NCBI RefSeq assembly: GCF_000024025.1
Contig: NC_013131.1
Location: 9,156,229 to 9,220,228, forward strand
Origin: Catenulispora acidiphila DSM 44928
GTDB lineage: Bacteria; Actinomycetota; Actinomycetes; Streptomycetales; Catenulisporaceae
Direction: 5' to 3'
DNA: 64,000 bases
Each line of letters starts with the position of its first letter. Positions within the stretch are counted from its first letter, which is position 1. Below are positions 40,465 through 49,591 of this stretch, one piece after another. The notes below the pieces were generated by a model. That model ran no database searches. It was not told the origin of the DNA and was given only the letters and a program-made list of their open reading frames with translations. The translations under genes were made by a program, and so were the position numbers.

Positions 40465-42867
40465 TTACTCGAATCGCGCGTATTCCGAGCGCGTCATCCG
40501 ACTCAGCAGCGTCATCGATCCGAGGATCACGCCGACGGCGGCGACCATCACCACCGACACGCTCACCGAATAGGTGGCCAGCGGGAAGGACATCGAGACC
40601 CCCTCGGCCAGCGTCCGCACGGCGATCAGCGCCATCGCGTAGGCGGCCAGCCCTGCCAGGACCGACACCGCGACCAGCGGCAGCGCCGACTCCAGGAACA
40701 CCACGCGGCGCAGGACCGACAGCGGGGTCCCGGACAGCCGGAGGAGGGTGAACGGCCGCTTGCGCTCGACCAGGCTGCCGGCGGTGGCCACGGCGATGCC
40801 GCAGCCCGCCACGAACAGCGTCAGGCCGACCACGAACATGATCATCTGCTGCGCGGCCTTGTATTGCTCCCCGCGGACCGAGGCGACCTCGCCGAACGTC
40901 ATGGGACCGGCGGCGTCGGTGGACCACTGATCCGGGCTTCCCATGCCGATCAGAACCGGGGCGTGGACGTCCAGGTAGGTGCGGGCGCGTTCCAGCGTCG
41001 CGCGGTCGGAGGCGGCGACCATCAATGTGACGACATTCAGCGTCGACAGATCCGTGCCGGACGGGACGCTCGCCGCCACCGCGGCGCCGGTGATCCGGTC
41101 CACGTCGCTGTTGCCGATCACCGGCAGGTGCAGCATCAGCGGGTTGTCGATGAACAGCTCGTCACCGGCGATCACCGCTGCCTGCTGGCCGGGCGCGCAG
41201 GTACCCAAGGCGGGGACCGCGCTCGCGTCGGCGCACCTCACGTACTCGTTCGGCGGGTACCAGCCGATCGGCGGCGGGGTGTCGCTGTCCGGAGTCCACC
41301 CCGATGTGTCCGCTCCCTGGTAGATCGGGATGGCCGACACACCCGGCATGGCCCGCAGGGCGTTCAGCGTGGTCGTGGCCTGCGCGGGCGTCAGACCGTC
41401 CTTCACGCCTGGTCCGCTCATGTCGTAGCGCAGGCGCAGAACGTTGGTCAGCGGGGCGCGCTGCCCGGAGGTCTCGGCGGCGACCGCGGTCGGCAGCACT
41501 CCGGCGACGGCGGTCCCGACGAACACCGCGACGGTCACGCCGGCGACCGTGCGGAACGTCGCCCGCGGGTCGTCGGCCAGGCGCCGGGCGGCCAGCGTCA
41601 TCGCCGCGCCGCCGCCAAGGCGGGCCAGCAGCCGCGAGGACCGCATGGTCACCCACGGTCCGGCGAAGACAACGCCCCACATGGTGAGGATCAGCGAGGG
41701 GTAGACCACACCGTCCGCGTTGTCGCTGGCCGGCATGTTGACCGCGACCACGAACAACGCCACGCCGAGCAGCAGCGGGATCAGGCGCTTGGCCGTCGGC
41801 GGCTTCGGCGTGGCCTTGCGCGCGACGGCGAGCGGGTCGTACTGCACCCGGCGCAGCGAGCGCACGCCGGCGAAGGCGGCCAGCAGCGGCACCAGGATCA
41901 GGACCCCGAGATAGCCGAGCAGTCCCGGCGACACTTCCGAAGGGAAGAACAGGGTGCCGGTGACGTTGACCTTCGCGACCTGCGAGCTGATGGCCAGGTA
42001 GCCGAGGATCCCGAGCACGGAGCCCAGGGCCGCGCCGACGGACGACTCGACCGAGGCGACGGTCGTCACCTGCCGCGGCGTCGCCCCGACCAGACGCATC
42101 GCGGCGTAGCGCTCCTCGCGGCGGGCGGCGTTCAGCCGGGTGGCGGTGCCGACCATGATGATGATCGGAAGGAGCAGCGCGACCGTGCCGAAGGCGAAAG
42201 CGAACCGGTAGATGGTGGTGGTGCCCTTCACCTCCTTGGCGGTCGACATGGCGGTGATCGGCTCGGTCGCCGTGCGGGTGGCGAGCTCGTCCGGGGTGTG
42301 GCCGATGACGATGGCCAGCTCGTCCGGGCTGTACAGGGCGGCCTTCGGGATGACGCCGACCTGGTGGCCGGGGAAGCGGTCGCCGAGTTCGTTCGCCGGG
42401 ACCGTGGCGAGCAGGTGCGCCAGCGCCGGGGAGACGTAGTACTGGCCGGGTGCGGGCACCGTGCTCATGCCCGGCAGAGTGGGAGCGTCGGCGGTGAGCG
42501 CTGCGACGTCCAGGCGGCGCAGCTCCGTGCCCTGATAGAAGTCCTGGGAGAAGTTCCACAGCTCCTTGGCGCCGGCCTGCTTCGCCGCCGTCAGGTCGAT
42601 GGTGCCGTCGGCGTTCATCCCAGCCGGTTGCCCGGCGACGCGCCGCGTACCGGGCGCGGTGCCCATCCGGGCGCTGCCCACTGCGGCGGTTGTGGTCGGC
42701 GAGCACTCCCAGCACTGCCGGCTGGTCGTGCCCTGATAGGCGTTGAACAGGCTGAAGACGCCGAGCATCACGGCGACCCCGACCGCCACCGCGAGCGACA
42801 TCACCACCAGGCGGACCACCGCCTCGCGCCCGCCGCGCAGCGTCAGGCGCATCCCCATGCGGATCAT
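40465..42867 (-). CDS. ABC transporter permease, FtsX type
   Basis: An 800-residue membrane protein with an N-terminal helix (VVRLVVMSLAVAVGVAVMLG), an extracellular domain, an FtsX three-helix block near residues 250-400 and a second block at the C-terminus. A pair of cysteines (CWEC) sits just after the first helix outside the membrane and could form a disulfide or bind metal. The start at MIRMGMRLTLRGG lies 3 bases after the ATPase stop. With the ATPase and PadR regulator it makes a typical stress-responsive drug or peptide exporter. Confidence 0.92.
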   Translation of the reverse strand: MIRMGMRLTLRGGREAVVRLVVMSLAVAVGVAVMLGVFSLFNAYQGTTSRQCWECSPTTTAAVGSARMGTAPGTRRVAGQPAGMNADGTIDLTAAKQAGAKELWNFSQDFYQGTELRRLDVAALTADAPTLPGMSTVPAPGQYYVSPALAHLLATVPANELGDRFPGHQVGVIPKAALYSPDELAIVIGHTPDELATRTATEPITAMSTAKEVKGTTTIYRFAFAFGTVALLLPIIIMVGTATRLNAARREERYAAMRLVGATPRQVTTVASVESSVGAALGSVLGILGYLAISSQVAKVNVTGTLFFPSEVSPGLLGYLGVLILVPLLAAFAGVRSLRRVQYDPLAVARKATPKPPTAKRLIPLLLGVALFVVAVNMPASDNADGVVYPSLILTMWGVVFAGPWVTMRSSRLLARLGGGAAMTLAARRLADDPRATFRTVAGVTVAVFVGTAVAGVLPTAVAAETSGQRAPLTNVLRLRYDMSGPGVKDGLTPAQATTTLNALRAMPGVSAIPIYQGADTSGWTPDSDTPPPIGWYPPNEYVRCADASAVPALGTCAPGQQAAVIAGDELFIDNPLMLHLPVIGNSDVDRITGAAVAASVPSGTDLSTLNVVTLMVAASDRATLERARTYLDVHAPVLIGMGSPDQWSTDAAGPMTFGEVASVRGEQYKAAQQMIMFVVGLTLFVAGCGIAVATAGSLVERKRPFTLLRLSGTPLSVLRRVVFLESALPLVAVSVLAGLAAYAMALIAVRTLAEGVSMSFPLATYSVSVSVVMVAAVGVILGSMTLLSRMTRSEYARFE

Positions 42868-42869
42868 GG

Positions 42870-43556
42870 TCAGGCCACCGCCGAACTCGGCGTGGTGACC
42901 GCGCGGCCGTCGCGCACGACGATCTCGCGGTCGGCGTAGGCGGCGACCCGGGCGTCGTGGGTGACCAGCACGACGGTGGTCCCCTCCTCGCGGGCCGTGC
43001 TGACCAGCAGGTCCATCACAGCCTCGCCGGTGAGGGTGTCCAGCGCCCCGGTCGGCTCGTCGGCGAACAGCACCCGCGGCTGGTGCACCAGCGCGCGGGC
43101 CAGCGCGACGCGCTGCGCCTGGCCGCCGGACAGCTCGCCGCTGCGGTGGTCGCCGTGCTCCTGCAGTCCCAGGCGCTCCAGCCAGGGCGCGGCTTGCGCG
43201 TACGCCTGCCGGCGCGGCTTCTTGGCCAGCAGCAGCGGCAGCGCGACGTTGTCCAGCGCGGTCAGCTCGGGCACCAGCTGGCCGAACTGGAACACGAACC
43301 CGAAGGCGTCGCGCCGCAGCTCGGTGCGCTTGGTCTCGCCGAGGGTGTCGACCCGCGCGCCGTCGAACCACACCTCGCCCTGGTTCGGCGCGTAGATGCC
43401 GGCCAGGCAGTGCAGCAGCGTCGACTTCCCGGACCCGGACGGTCCCATGATCGCCAGCAGCTCCCCGCGCCGCACCGCGACGCTCGCCCCGCGCAGCGCC
43501 TGTGTCTGACCGAAGGCGCGGTGTACGTCTCGCGCCTCCAGGATGTACTCGCTCAT
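42870..43556 (-). CDS. ABC transporter ATP-binding protein, MacB/LolD type
   Basis: A 228-residue ATPase. Walker A is GPSGSGKST, the signature is LSGGQAQRVALAR and Walker B is VLFADEPTGALD. It follows the PadR gene by 24 bases and precedes the FtsX-type permease by 2. The group drives export across the membrane; the substrate is unknown. Confidence 0.94.
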   Translation of the reverse strand: MSEYILEARDVHRAFGQTQALRGASVAVRRGELLAIMGPSGSGKSTLLHCLAGIYAPNQGEVWFDGARVDTLGETKRTELRRDAFGFVFQFGQLVPELTALDNVALPLLLAKKPRRQAYAQAAPWLERLGLQEHGDHRSGELSGGQAQRVALARALVHQPRVLFADEPTGALDTLTGEAVMDLLVSTAREEGTTVVLVTHDARVAAYADREIVVRDGRAVTTPSSAVA

Positions 43557-43580
43557 TGCGTCTCCCCCTGCTCCGTCTGG

Positions 43581-44117
43581 TTACTTCTGCTCGTCGGTGA
43601 CGACCCGGGCCAGGGCGGTCAGCCTGGCGGTGGTCAGCTCGATCCAGCGCAGATCGGCTTCGAGGTGGAACAGTCCGTAGTCGGCCAGCAGCGCGTCGAC
43701 TGTCGCCCCGGTCCGCTTCACTTCGGTGAGTTCGCGCATGCGCTTGAGATGCGCGGCGCGCTGGGCGTCGAGGTAGCCGGCGGCGTCCTCGCCGAGCATC
43801 AGCGCCAGCACGACCTTGGAGAAGAGCACGGTCTGCAGGTGCGGCTCGGGCTCCACGGTCTGCGAGAGCCAGCCCATCACCTCGCCGCGCCCCATGTCGG
43901 TGATCGCGTACCGCTTGCGGTCCGGCCCGTCCCCCGGCTCGGCCTCGCCGCCGACGACCTTCCCGTCCCGCGCCAGCCGGCTCAGGGTCGAGTAGACCTG
44001 GCCGTAGGGCAGCGGCTTGCCGTTGGCGAAGTGGCTGTCGTAGTCGCGCTTGAGGTCGTAGCCATGGGTCGGCTGGCCTCGGGCCAGCAGGCCCAGCAGA
44101 GTCAGGGGGACGCTCAC
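43581..44117 (-). CDS. PadR family transcriptional regulator
   Basis: A 178-residue regulator. The winged helix reads LTLLGLLARGQPTHGYDLKRDYDSHF ... YGQVYSTLSRLARDGKVV, the PadR signature, and a C-terminal helical dimer domain follows. PadR proteins repress drug-exporter genes until a ligand binds, and this one heads the exporter operon. I placed the start at the GTG opening SVPLTLLG: a -10 (TATAGT) lies only 7 bases before it and no Shine-Dalgarno is seen, so the message is probably leaderless. A symmetric site lies between -35 and -10. Confidence 0.88.
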   Translation of the reverse strand: MSVPLTLLGLLARGQPTHGYDLKRDYDSHFANGKPLPYGQVYSTLSRLARDGKVVGGEAEPGDGPDRKRYAITDMGRGEVMGWLSQTVEPEPHLQTVLFSKVVLALMLGEDAAGYLDAQRAAHLKRMRELTEVKRTGATVDALLADYGLFHLEADLRWIELTTARLTALARVVTDEQK

Positions 44118-44124
44118 AGGAAGG

Positions 44125-44154
44125 ACTATACACCCGAGGTATAACCTGAGTGAA
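44125..44154 (-). promoter_or_regulatory. Leaderless promoter of the PadR-exporter operon with embedded operator
   Basis: On the minus strand TTCACT (-35) and TATAGT (-10) are 18 bases apart, and the -10 ends 7 bases before the GTG start. Inside the promoter lies TATAC-N7-GTATA (44127-44143), an inverted repeat that overlaps the -10. A second symmetric element, AGGT-TAT-ACCT, overlaps it. This is where an autorepressing PadR protein would be expected to bind. Confidence 0.55.
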
Positions 44155-44237
44155 TAGTCTGTCGCGAGAGAGGGATTCCGCTGGTCAGAGCTGAGGAAGG
44201 GGTTTGCGGCGAGGATCGGGGCGTCGCCGGACACGAC

Positions 44238-44269
44238 AAAGGGCCCGGTTCCGAAGAACCGGGCCCTTT
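44238..44269 (-). terminator. Terminator after tRNA-fMet (second copy)
   Basis: A perfect 14-bp stem, AAAGGGCCCGGTTC / GAACCGGGCCCTTT, with a CGAA tetraloop. It begins 6 bases past the tRNA 3' end. The stem ends in A:T pairs that give a short T-run on either strand, so it can work in both directions. Confidence 0.8.
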
Positions 44270-44275
44270 CCCTAG

Positions 44276-44349
44276 TAGCGGGGACAGGATTTGAACCTGC
44301 GACCTCTGGGTTATGAGCCCAGCGAGCTACCGAGCTGCTCCACCCCGCG
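44276..44349 (-). tRNA. tRNA-fMet (CAT), copy 2, CCA not encoded
   Basis: Identical over all 74 bases to the copy at 16995-17068: CAT anticodon, GGG/CCC anticodon stem and C1-U72 mismatch, all initiator features. Unlike the first copy, the three bases after A73 read CTA rather than CCA, so the end must be added by CCA-transferase. It lies upstream of the PadR operon on the same strand, separated by a strong hairpin. Confidence 0.96.
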
Positions 44350-44433
44350 TCGGTGAACCAACGGTAACCCGCGGGGGGTCGGCAGAGCAAATCGAACAGG
44401 CGCGCCCTGGTCGGCGCCGGAGTCGCCGGAGTG

Positions 44434-47400
44434 TCACTTGGGTGCGGTTTGGGCGTTCTCGATGTCCTGGGCGCGCTTCAGCGCCTGCTGGGCTTCGGTC
44501 TCGGCCACGCCGAACGCCGTCCAGTCCGGAGGCGTCTCCGACAAGGCCTTGACCGCCCGGTCCTGGGCCGCGGCGGCGTCGTTGATCGCCTGTTTCAGCT
44601 GCTCGGCGACCGCGGTACCGGCGTCCGGGAGCGTGGTGGAGGCGCCCTGCGGCAGCGGGTTCTCGCCGGTGACGGCTCCGGACTTGCCGGCGAACAACTT
44701 GTCGAGGGCCAGTTGCAGGGTGGGTTCGAAGGCCTTGTCGTCCCCGAAGGCGACCATCACGCCCTTCAGGACCGGGTAGGGCGTCTGAATGGTGAGCGGC
44801 ACGTACACCGGCTCGACGTAGAGCAGTCCGCCGCCGACCGGCAGCGTCAGCAGGTTGCCCTCGACCGCCTTCGGGGTCGTGAGCTGGTCGGCGTAGGCGG
44901 TGCGGAAGGTGTTCTGGACTTGTTCGGGGCTCGGCACCTTGGTGTCGGTGGGCAGCGACAGGATTCTGATCTTGCCGTAGTCCGGGCTCTGGGGATCGGA
45001 GTCCACGGCCATGAACGCCGCCAGGCCGGCGCGGCCGGGGGCGGTCAGGGTCCCGGCGAGGGAGAACGTGGGCGAGCCCTGGTGTGGCATCTGGAGGGTC
45101 ACGTAGTACGGCGACTGCGGCTGCTGGGACGGGCCCTCGGGGCTGTCCTTCGTCGGGTCGGCCGGGACGTTCCAGAACGAGGAGCCGGCGGAGAACTCCG
45201 AGGCCTGCGTGACGTGGTAGCGGCCGAGCATGTCGCGCTGGGCGTTGAACAGGTCCTGCGGGTAGCGCAGGTGTGTGAGCAGGTCGGGGCTGATCGCGCT
45301 GCGCGGCTTCACCGTGCCGGGGAAGGCCTTCATCCAGGTCTTCAGGATCGGGTCGGTGTCGTCCCAGGCGTAGAGCGTCACGGTGCCGTCGTAGGCGTCC
45401 ACCGTGGCCTTCACCGCGTTGCGGACGTAGTTGACCGTGCCGGACAGCTCCGTCGTCGTCGAGTACGGATACGCCGCCGTGGTCGTGTAGCCGTCCACGA
45501 CCCACAGGATGCGGCCGTTCTCCGCCACGGGATACGTGGTGCCGTCGACGGTCAGCCACGGCGCGACCTCCCGCACGCGCTGCCCGGGGTCGCGGTCGTA
45601 CATGATCCGCGAGTCCTTGTTCACACCATTGGACAGCAGGATCTTCGGCTCGTGGAACTTCACCGCGTAGAGCAGCTTGGTCAGGACGGAGTCGACCGGG
45701 ACGCCGCCCTTGCCCGCGTAGGTAGTGCTCTGCTGCTGCGTCGGCGACGCGGCGTCGGGGTAGTCGAACTCGGCGGGCGCGGCGTTCGGCGGGGCTCCGA
45801 CGATCGAGTAGTCCGGCAGGCTCGGACCGAAGTAGACGCGCGGCTGGTAGCTGCCGAGGGTGCTGGAGTCCGAGGAGGTCTGCGAGAGGTAGTCCGGCGA
45901 GCCGGCGGCAGATGCGCCGGATGCCGACGCCGGACCGCCGGCCGCTGTGGCGTCTTCCGCGGCAGCCTGGAGGCCGTAGCCGTGGGTGTACTTCAGATGG
46001 TCGTCGACCCAGTTGTTCGGGGCGTCCAGGGTGCTGGCGGGCTTGAGGCCGCGGACTCCGAGGAGGGTGTCCTGCGTCTTGCCGCCGACCTGATAGCGGT
46101 CCACGGTCAAGGGATCGGGGAAGTGGTAGTACGCGGCGTTCCCGGGCGACTGCTGCTGGTTGAAGTCCGCCGAAGCCACTGAGGGGTCCATGACGGGGAT
46201 CTGCGCGACCGTCGCGGCGTCTGGAGCGAGCTGGTTCTGAGCGACGTCGGTCTTGGGGACGTACGAGGTCTGCGTCTCGACGTCGTTCAGGCCGTAGGCG
46301 GTCCGCGTGGCGTCGATGTTCCGCTGGATGTACGGCGCTTCCTTCGTGCTCTGGCTCGGATCCACCTGGAGCTGCTGCACCGCCAGCGGATAGACGCCGC
46401 CTATCACCACCGAGGCCAGCACCATCAGCGAGACCCCGAGCGCGGGCAGCGCCCAGGCGTGGCCGCCGCGGTCGACGTCAGGCAGGGGCGCCCACAGGAG
46501 CAGGCGCAGGGCGTTGCCGAAGAACAGCAGGGCGCACAGTACGGCGATCACCAGCAGGATGGTCTTCGCCGGCAGGACCGCGTGCACGTCCTTGTACGTC
46601 GGACCGGTCCAGCCGTTGGTTATCTTGGAGTGGTCCACGGTGAGCGAGTACCGGTCGAGCCAGTACGCGTACGCCTTCACCAGGACCAGGCAGCCGAGCA
46701 GGACCGAGATGTGCACCTGCGCGGCGCGGGTCGCCCGCGAGCCGACCGTCCGTCCGGTGCCCGCGCCGGCCGGCGGGGTGAGCGCGACGCCGGCGAACAG
46801 GTAGTGCGTGAACAGCGCGGCGAGCAGGCTGAGCAGCACCGCGGCGACCATGAAGCCTTGGATATGGCGCAGCCAGGGCAGCGTGAAGACGTAGAAGCCG
46901 ACGTCCTTGTGGAACTGCGGATCCTCGGTCCCGAACGAGACGCTGTCGGCCCACATCAGGTAGGTGCGCCAAGCACCGGAGGCGGATGCGCCGGCCGCGA
47001 TGCCGAAGAACGCTGACGCCCCGACCAGCAGCCAGGCCTGGAACGGCGCGAGTCCCATGCGGTAGCGGTCCAGCGCCTGCTGTTCCATGGACACCCCGGT
47101 CAGCGGCGGCCGGAAGCGGTGCGCGAGCCAGATGTTGGTACCGACCACGAGCGCCATCAGCGCGCCGAAGACCAGGAAGAGCACGATCTCGGTGACCGCG
47201 CGGGTGCGGTAGACCGCTCCCGCGCCGACGGAGTGGTACCAGAGGTACGAGGTATAGACGCTGTCGAAGATCAAGAAGGCGGTGATCAGCACCGCCATGA
47301 TCACGATCGTGATCGCCAGCACCTTGGTCCGCCTCGGCGGAACGCCGAACGCCGTCCGACGCGCGCTCCGGGAGCCGAATCCTCCGGACGATCCCGCCGG

Positions 47401-47454
47401 GTGCCCGCTCTTGTCGCCCCCGGCGTCCCGGTCTTCACCACCGAAGTTCGGCAT
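44434..47454 (-). CDS. UPF0182 family membrane protein
   Basis: A 1,006-residue protein of the UPF0182/COG1615 family, matching the usual length. The first ~370 residues hold seven hydrophobic segments (VLAITIVIMAVLITAFLIF, IVLFLVFGALMALVVGTNIW and others). The remaining ~630 residues are a large extracytoplasmic domain with family stretches such as RNIDATRTAYGL, NNWVDDHLKYTHGYG and SRIMYDRDPGQRV. Its function is not established. The start at MPNFGGEDRD fits the family; ATG at 47526 would add 24 basic residues. It sits divergent from the PPA1309 gene. Confidence 0.92.
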   Translation of the reverse strand: MPNFGGEDRDAGGDKSGHPAGSSGGFGSRSARRTAFGVPPRRTKVLAITIVIMAVLITAFLIFDSVYTSYLWYHSVGAGAVYRTRAVTEIVLFLVFGALMALVVGTNIWLAHRFRPPLTGVSMEQQALDRYRMGLAPFQAWLLVGASAFFGIAAGASASGAWRTYLMWADSVSFGTEDPQFHKDVGFYVFTLPWLRHIQGFMVAAVLLSLLAALFTHYLFAGVALTPPAGAGTGRTVGSRATRAAQVHISVLLGCLVLVKAYAYWLDRYSLTVDHSKITNGWTGPTYKDVHAVLPAKTILLVIAVLCALLFFGNALRLLLWAPLPDVDRGGHAWALPALGVSLMVLASVVIGGVYPLAVQQLQVDPSQSTKEAPYIQRNIDATRTAYGLNDVETQTSYVPKTDVAQNQLAPDAATVAQIPVMDPSVASADFNQQQSPGNAAYYHFPDPLTVDRYQVGGKTQDTLLGVRGLKPASTLDAPNNWVDDHLKYTHGYGLQAAAEDATAAGGPASASGASAAGSPDYLSQTSSDSSTLGSYQPRVYFGPSLPDYSIVGAPPNAAPAEFDYPDAASPTQQQSTTYAGKGGVPVDSVLTKLLYAVKFHEPKILLSNGVNKDSRIMYDRDPGQRVREVAPWLTVDGTTYPVAENGRILWVVDGYTTTAAYPYSTTTELSGTVNYVRNAVKATVDAYDGTVTLYAWDDTDPILKTWMKAFPGTVKPRSAISPDLLTHLRYPQDLFNAQRDMLGRYHVTQASEFSAGSSFWNVPADPTKDSPEGPSQQPQSPYYVTLQMPHQGSPTFSLAGTLTAPGRAGLAAFMAVDSDPQSPDYGKIRILSLPTDTKVPSPEQVQNTFRTAYADQLTTPKAVEGNLLTLPVGGGLLYVEPVYVPLTIQTPYPVLKGVMVAFGDDKAFEPTLQLALDKLFAGKSGAVTGENPLPQGASTTLPDAGTAVAEQLKQAINDAAAAQDRAVKALSETPPDWTAFGVAETEAQQALKRAQDIENAQTAPK

Positions 47455-47615
47455 CTCGAACGCCACGCGCCTCAGCGTACGCCGGAGGCGCCGCCGGACG
47501 ACGGCCGCCGTGGGGGCGTTCGTCATATGGAACGACCGGAGCGCTCCGCACGCCTTCGGGCGACCGCGGGCCACGCCCGGTCGGCAGCGCCGGCGAGCCG
47601 AGGGAGAATGGCGCC

Positions 47616-48164
47616 ATGAGCTCTGTCGCCAACGTGGCCCTGATGCAGTCCGTCGTCGAGATCGAGCAGCACGTCGCCGCCGACGGCTGGAACCAGCGTC
47701 CGCGCATGTTCGCGCTGGTCCCGACCGCCGAGCTGCTGGTCACCCAGCCGCGCATGGCCGCGGCCCTGGGCCTGACCGACGAGGCGGGCCCGAGCGGCGG
47801 CATCCCCACCTTCACCTCGATCGAGCAGGACGGCCTGGCCCTGGACCAGCCGCTGGACGAGATGCTGGGCAAGATGGTCTGGCCGGCCGCGGTCGAGGGC
47901 TGCGCCCTGGTCATCGAGACGCAGATGCTCCCGCCGAGCGCCGAGGCGCAGATCCCGCGAGAGCTGGAGGGCGCCGCGCTCGAGCGCTGGGTGGCCAAGC
48001 ACCCCGAGCGCCAGGACGTGCGCATGGCGGTCGGCGTGCTGCGCGACGGGACCCGGCAGGCGGCGATCCGGCTGCGGTCGAAGGACTCGGACATGGAGGT
48101 GCTGTCCGGTCCGGACCTGGTGCCGAACCTGGCGACGGCGCTGCTGGAGACGTTCGAGGAGTAA
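47616..48164 (+). CDS. PPA1309 family protein
   Basis: A 182-residue cytoplasmic protein of the actinobacterial PPA1309 family (function unknown). Recognisable stretches are HVAADGWNQRPRMFALVPTAEL and GCALVIETQMLPPSAE. The ATG follows GAGGGAGA. The UPF0182, PPA1309 and YlbL-type genes are neighbours in many actinobacteria, which suggests a shared but unknown role at the cell envelope. The gene ends before a convergent terminator. Confidence 0.85.
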   Translation: MSSVANVALMQSVVEIEQHVAADGWNQRPRMFALVPTAELLVTQPRMAAALGLTDEAGPSGGIPTFTSIEQDGLALDQPLDEMLGKMVWPAAVEGCALVIETQMLPPSAEAQIPRELEGAALERWVAKHPERQDVRMAVGVLRDGTRQAAIRLRSKDSDMEVLSGPDLVPNLATALLETFEE

Positions 48165-48197
48165 GGCGGCGGCACCTGCGCCGCCGAGAAAACGCAA

Positions 48198-48233
48198 CGG
48201 CAGCGCCGCCGGGTCACCCCGGCAACGCTGCCG
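48198..48233. terminator. Convergent terminator between PPA1309 and YlbL-type genes
   Basis: A two-tier hairpin: outer stem CGGCAGCG / CGCTGCCG and inner stem GCCGGG / CCCGGC. It lies between convergent stop codons, with the run GAGAAAACG on one side. Confidence 0.6.
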
Positions 48234-48241
48234 CTCGAAGC

Positions 48242-49312
48242 TCAGCTACAGCTCTGAGGGTTCCCGCCGGCCCGCAGCGTGTTCAGCGCGGTCAGCGCGT
48301 CCTGCAGCGTGTTGACCTTCACCAGACGCAGCCCGCTCGGCGCGTTCTTGACCGCGTCCGCGCAGTTGTCGGCGGGCGTCAGGAAGACGGTCGCGCCGTC
48401 CCGCTTGGCGGCCAGCGTCTTCATCTGCACGCCGCCGATCGGCCCGACCTTGCCGGAGGAGTCGATGGTGCCGGTCCCGGCGATCTTCAGGCCGCCGGTG
48501 AGGTCCTGCTGCGAGAGCTCGTCGATGATCCCGAGCGCGAACATCATGCCGGCGCTAGGCCCGCCGACGTTGTCGAGCTGGATCTTCACGTCGAACGGGA
48601 AGACGTTCTGGGTGCCCGGCAGGAAGCCGACCAGCGCCCGGGACGGCCCGGTGTCGTGGGACTGCGTGGTGACCACCGAGACCTGCTGCTGCTTGCCGGC
48701 CCGGGTCACCGTGAAGACCACCGTGTCGCCCGGCTTGTGCTTCTGGATCAGTGTGTGGACGTCGTCGGGCTTCACCAGGTTCGTGCCGTCCACCGCGTCG
48801 ATGACGTCCTGCGCCTGCAGCTTGCCGTCGGCCGGGCTCCCCGCGGTCACCGAGTCCACGATCACCTCGGTCCGCAGCGGCTTGATCCCCTTGGCGGCCA
48901 GCGCCGCGGTGATCGCCTGGTCCTCGGAGTCGTCGAACATCGCGGTGTTCTGCTGGGTCGCCTCCTCCGCGGTCTGCCCCTCGGGGTAGATGACCGTGCG
49001 GGGGACCACGATCTTGTCGCTGGACAGCCAGCCGGAGAGCACCTCGACGCTGTTCGGCTTGTAGTCCGCCCGGGACACCTCGACGGTGACCATGCGCAGC
49101 TGCCCGCCGCTGGTGTGCGGGAAGGTCTGGGTGCCGTTGATGTCGATGACCGGCTTGGCCGGCTGCCCGGAATCGGTCGAGTAGCTGCCCAACGTGTCGT
49201 AGGTCGGGCCGGGCGACATCTCCGCGTACGGCGTCGGGATCAGAAACGCCGAGGCCGTGAGCAGGGCGACCGTCGTTCCGGCAAGACTCAGGGTGAGGGC
49301 ACGGCGCTGCAT
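48242..49312 (-). CDS. YlbL-type PDZ/Lon-like serine protease
   Basis: A 356-residue membrane-anchored protease. One N-terminal helix (TLSLAGTTVALLTASAFLI) is followed by an extracellular region. A PDZ domain lies around residues 145-215 (IVDSVTAGSPADGKLQAQDVIDAVDG), and a Lon-like catalytic domain holds the Ser253 (GGPSAGM) and Lys298 dyad, spaced 45 residues apart as in the family. Bacillus YlbL and related proteins cleave membrane or secreted regulators; the substrate here is unknown. Confidence 0.9.
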   Translation of the reverse strand: MQRRALTLSLAGTTVALLTASAFLIPTPYAEMSPGPTYDTLGSYSTDSGQPAKPVIDINGTQTFPHTSGGQLRMVTVEVSRADYKPNSVEVLSGWLSSDKIVVPRTVIYPEGQTAEEATQQNTAMFDDSEDQAITAALAAKGIKPLRTEVIVDSVTAGSPADGKLQAQDVIDAVDGTNLVKPDDVHTLIQKHKPGDTVVFTVTRAGKQQQVSVVTTQSHDTGPSRALVGFLPGTQNVFPFDVKIQLDNVGGPSAGMMFALGIIDELSQQDLTGGLKIAGTGTIDSSGKVGPIGGVQMKTLAAKRDGATVFLTPADNCADAVKNAPSGLRLVKVNTLQDALTALNTLRAGGNPQSCS

Positions 49313-49359
49313 GCACCGATGCTATCTGGTGCAGTCTGAAGCGGCGCTGAGACCTTGCC

Positions 49360-49551
49360 TCACGCCGGAGGCGCCGCCTCGGCCGCGACCGCGATCGGGT
49401 CCTCGTTGGAGATGGCCTCGCGGAAACGGCGGTAGGCGTGGATGGTGTCGTCGTCGCTGGGCCGCCGCACGTGTCGGGCCAGGGCCGACACGGCCGCGGC
49501 CAGGACCACGGCGCCGACCGGGATCGCCCACCAAGCCAGGATCGACAGCAC
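49360..49551 (-). CDS. Small single-pass membrane protein
   Basis: A 63-residue protein with one N-terminal helix (LSILAWWAIPVGAVVLAAAVSAL) and a basic cytoplasmic tail with HAYRRFREAI. A similar small protein sits between moaE and the YlbL-type gene in Streptomyces, by recollection, which supports it being real. I chose the GTG at 49551, next to the helix; a start at 49611 would add 20 residues overlapping the moaE end. Function unknown. Confidence 0.7.
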   Translation of the reverse strand: MLSILAWWAIPVGAVVLAAAVSALARHVRRPSDDDTIHAYRRFREAISNEDPIAVAAEAAPPA

Positions 49552-49591
49552 ACCGTGACTGTAACGCACCGAAGCCTCACCCGCAGTGAAG

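Noticed and set aside
42868-44133. A continuous frame extending the FtsX-type permease (40465-42867) across the ATPase gene
   Set aside because: The upstream part is out of phase with the real ATPase and PadR genes; the permease starts at MIRMGMR.
44118-44390. An extension of the PadR frame into tRNA-fMet
   Set aside because: The added codons are tRNA and spacer sequence; the GTG at 44117 matches the PadR domain start and the leaderless promoter.
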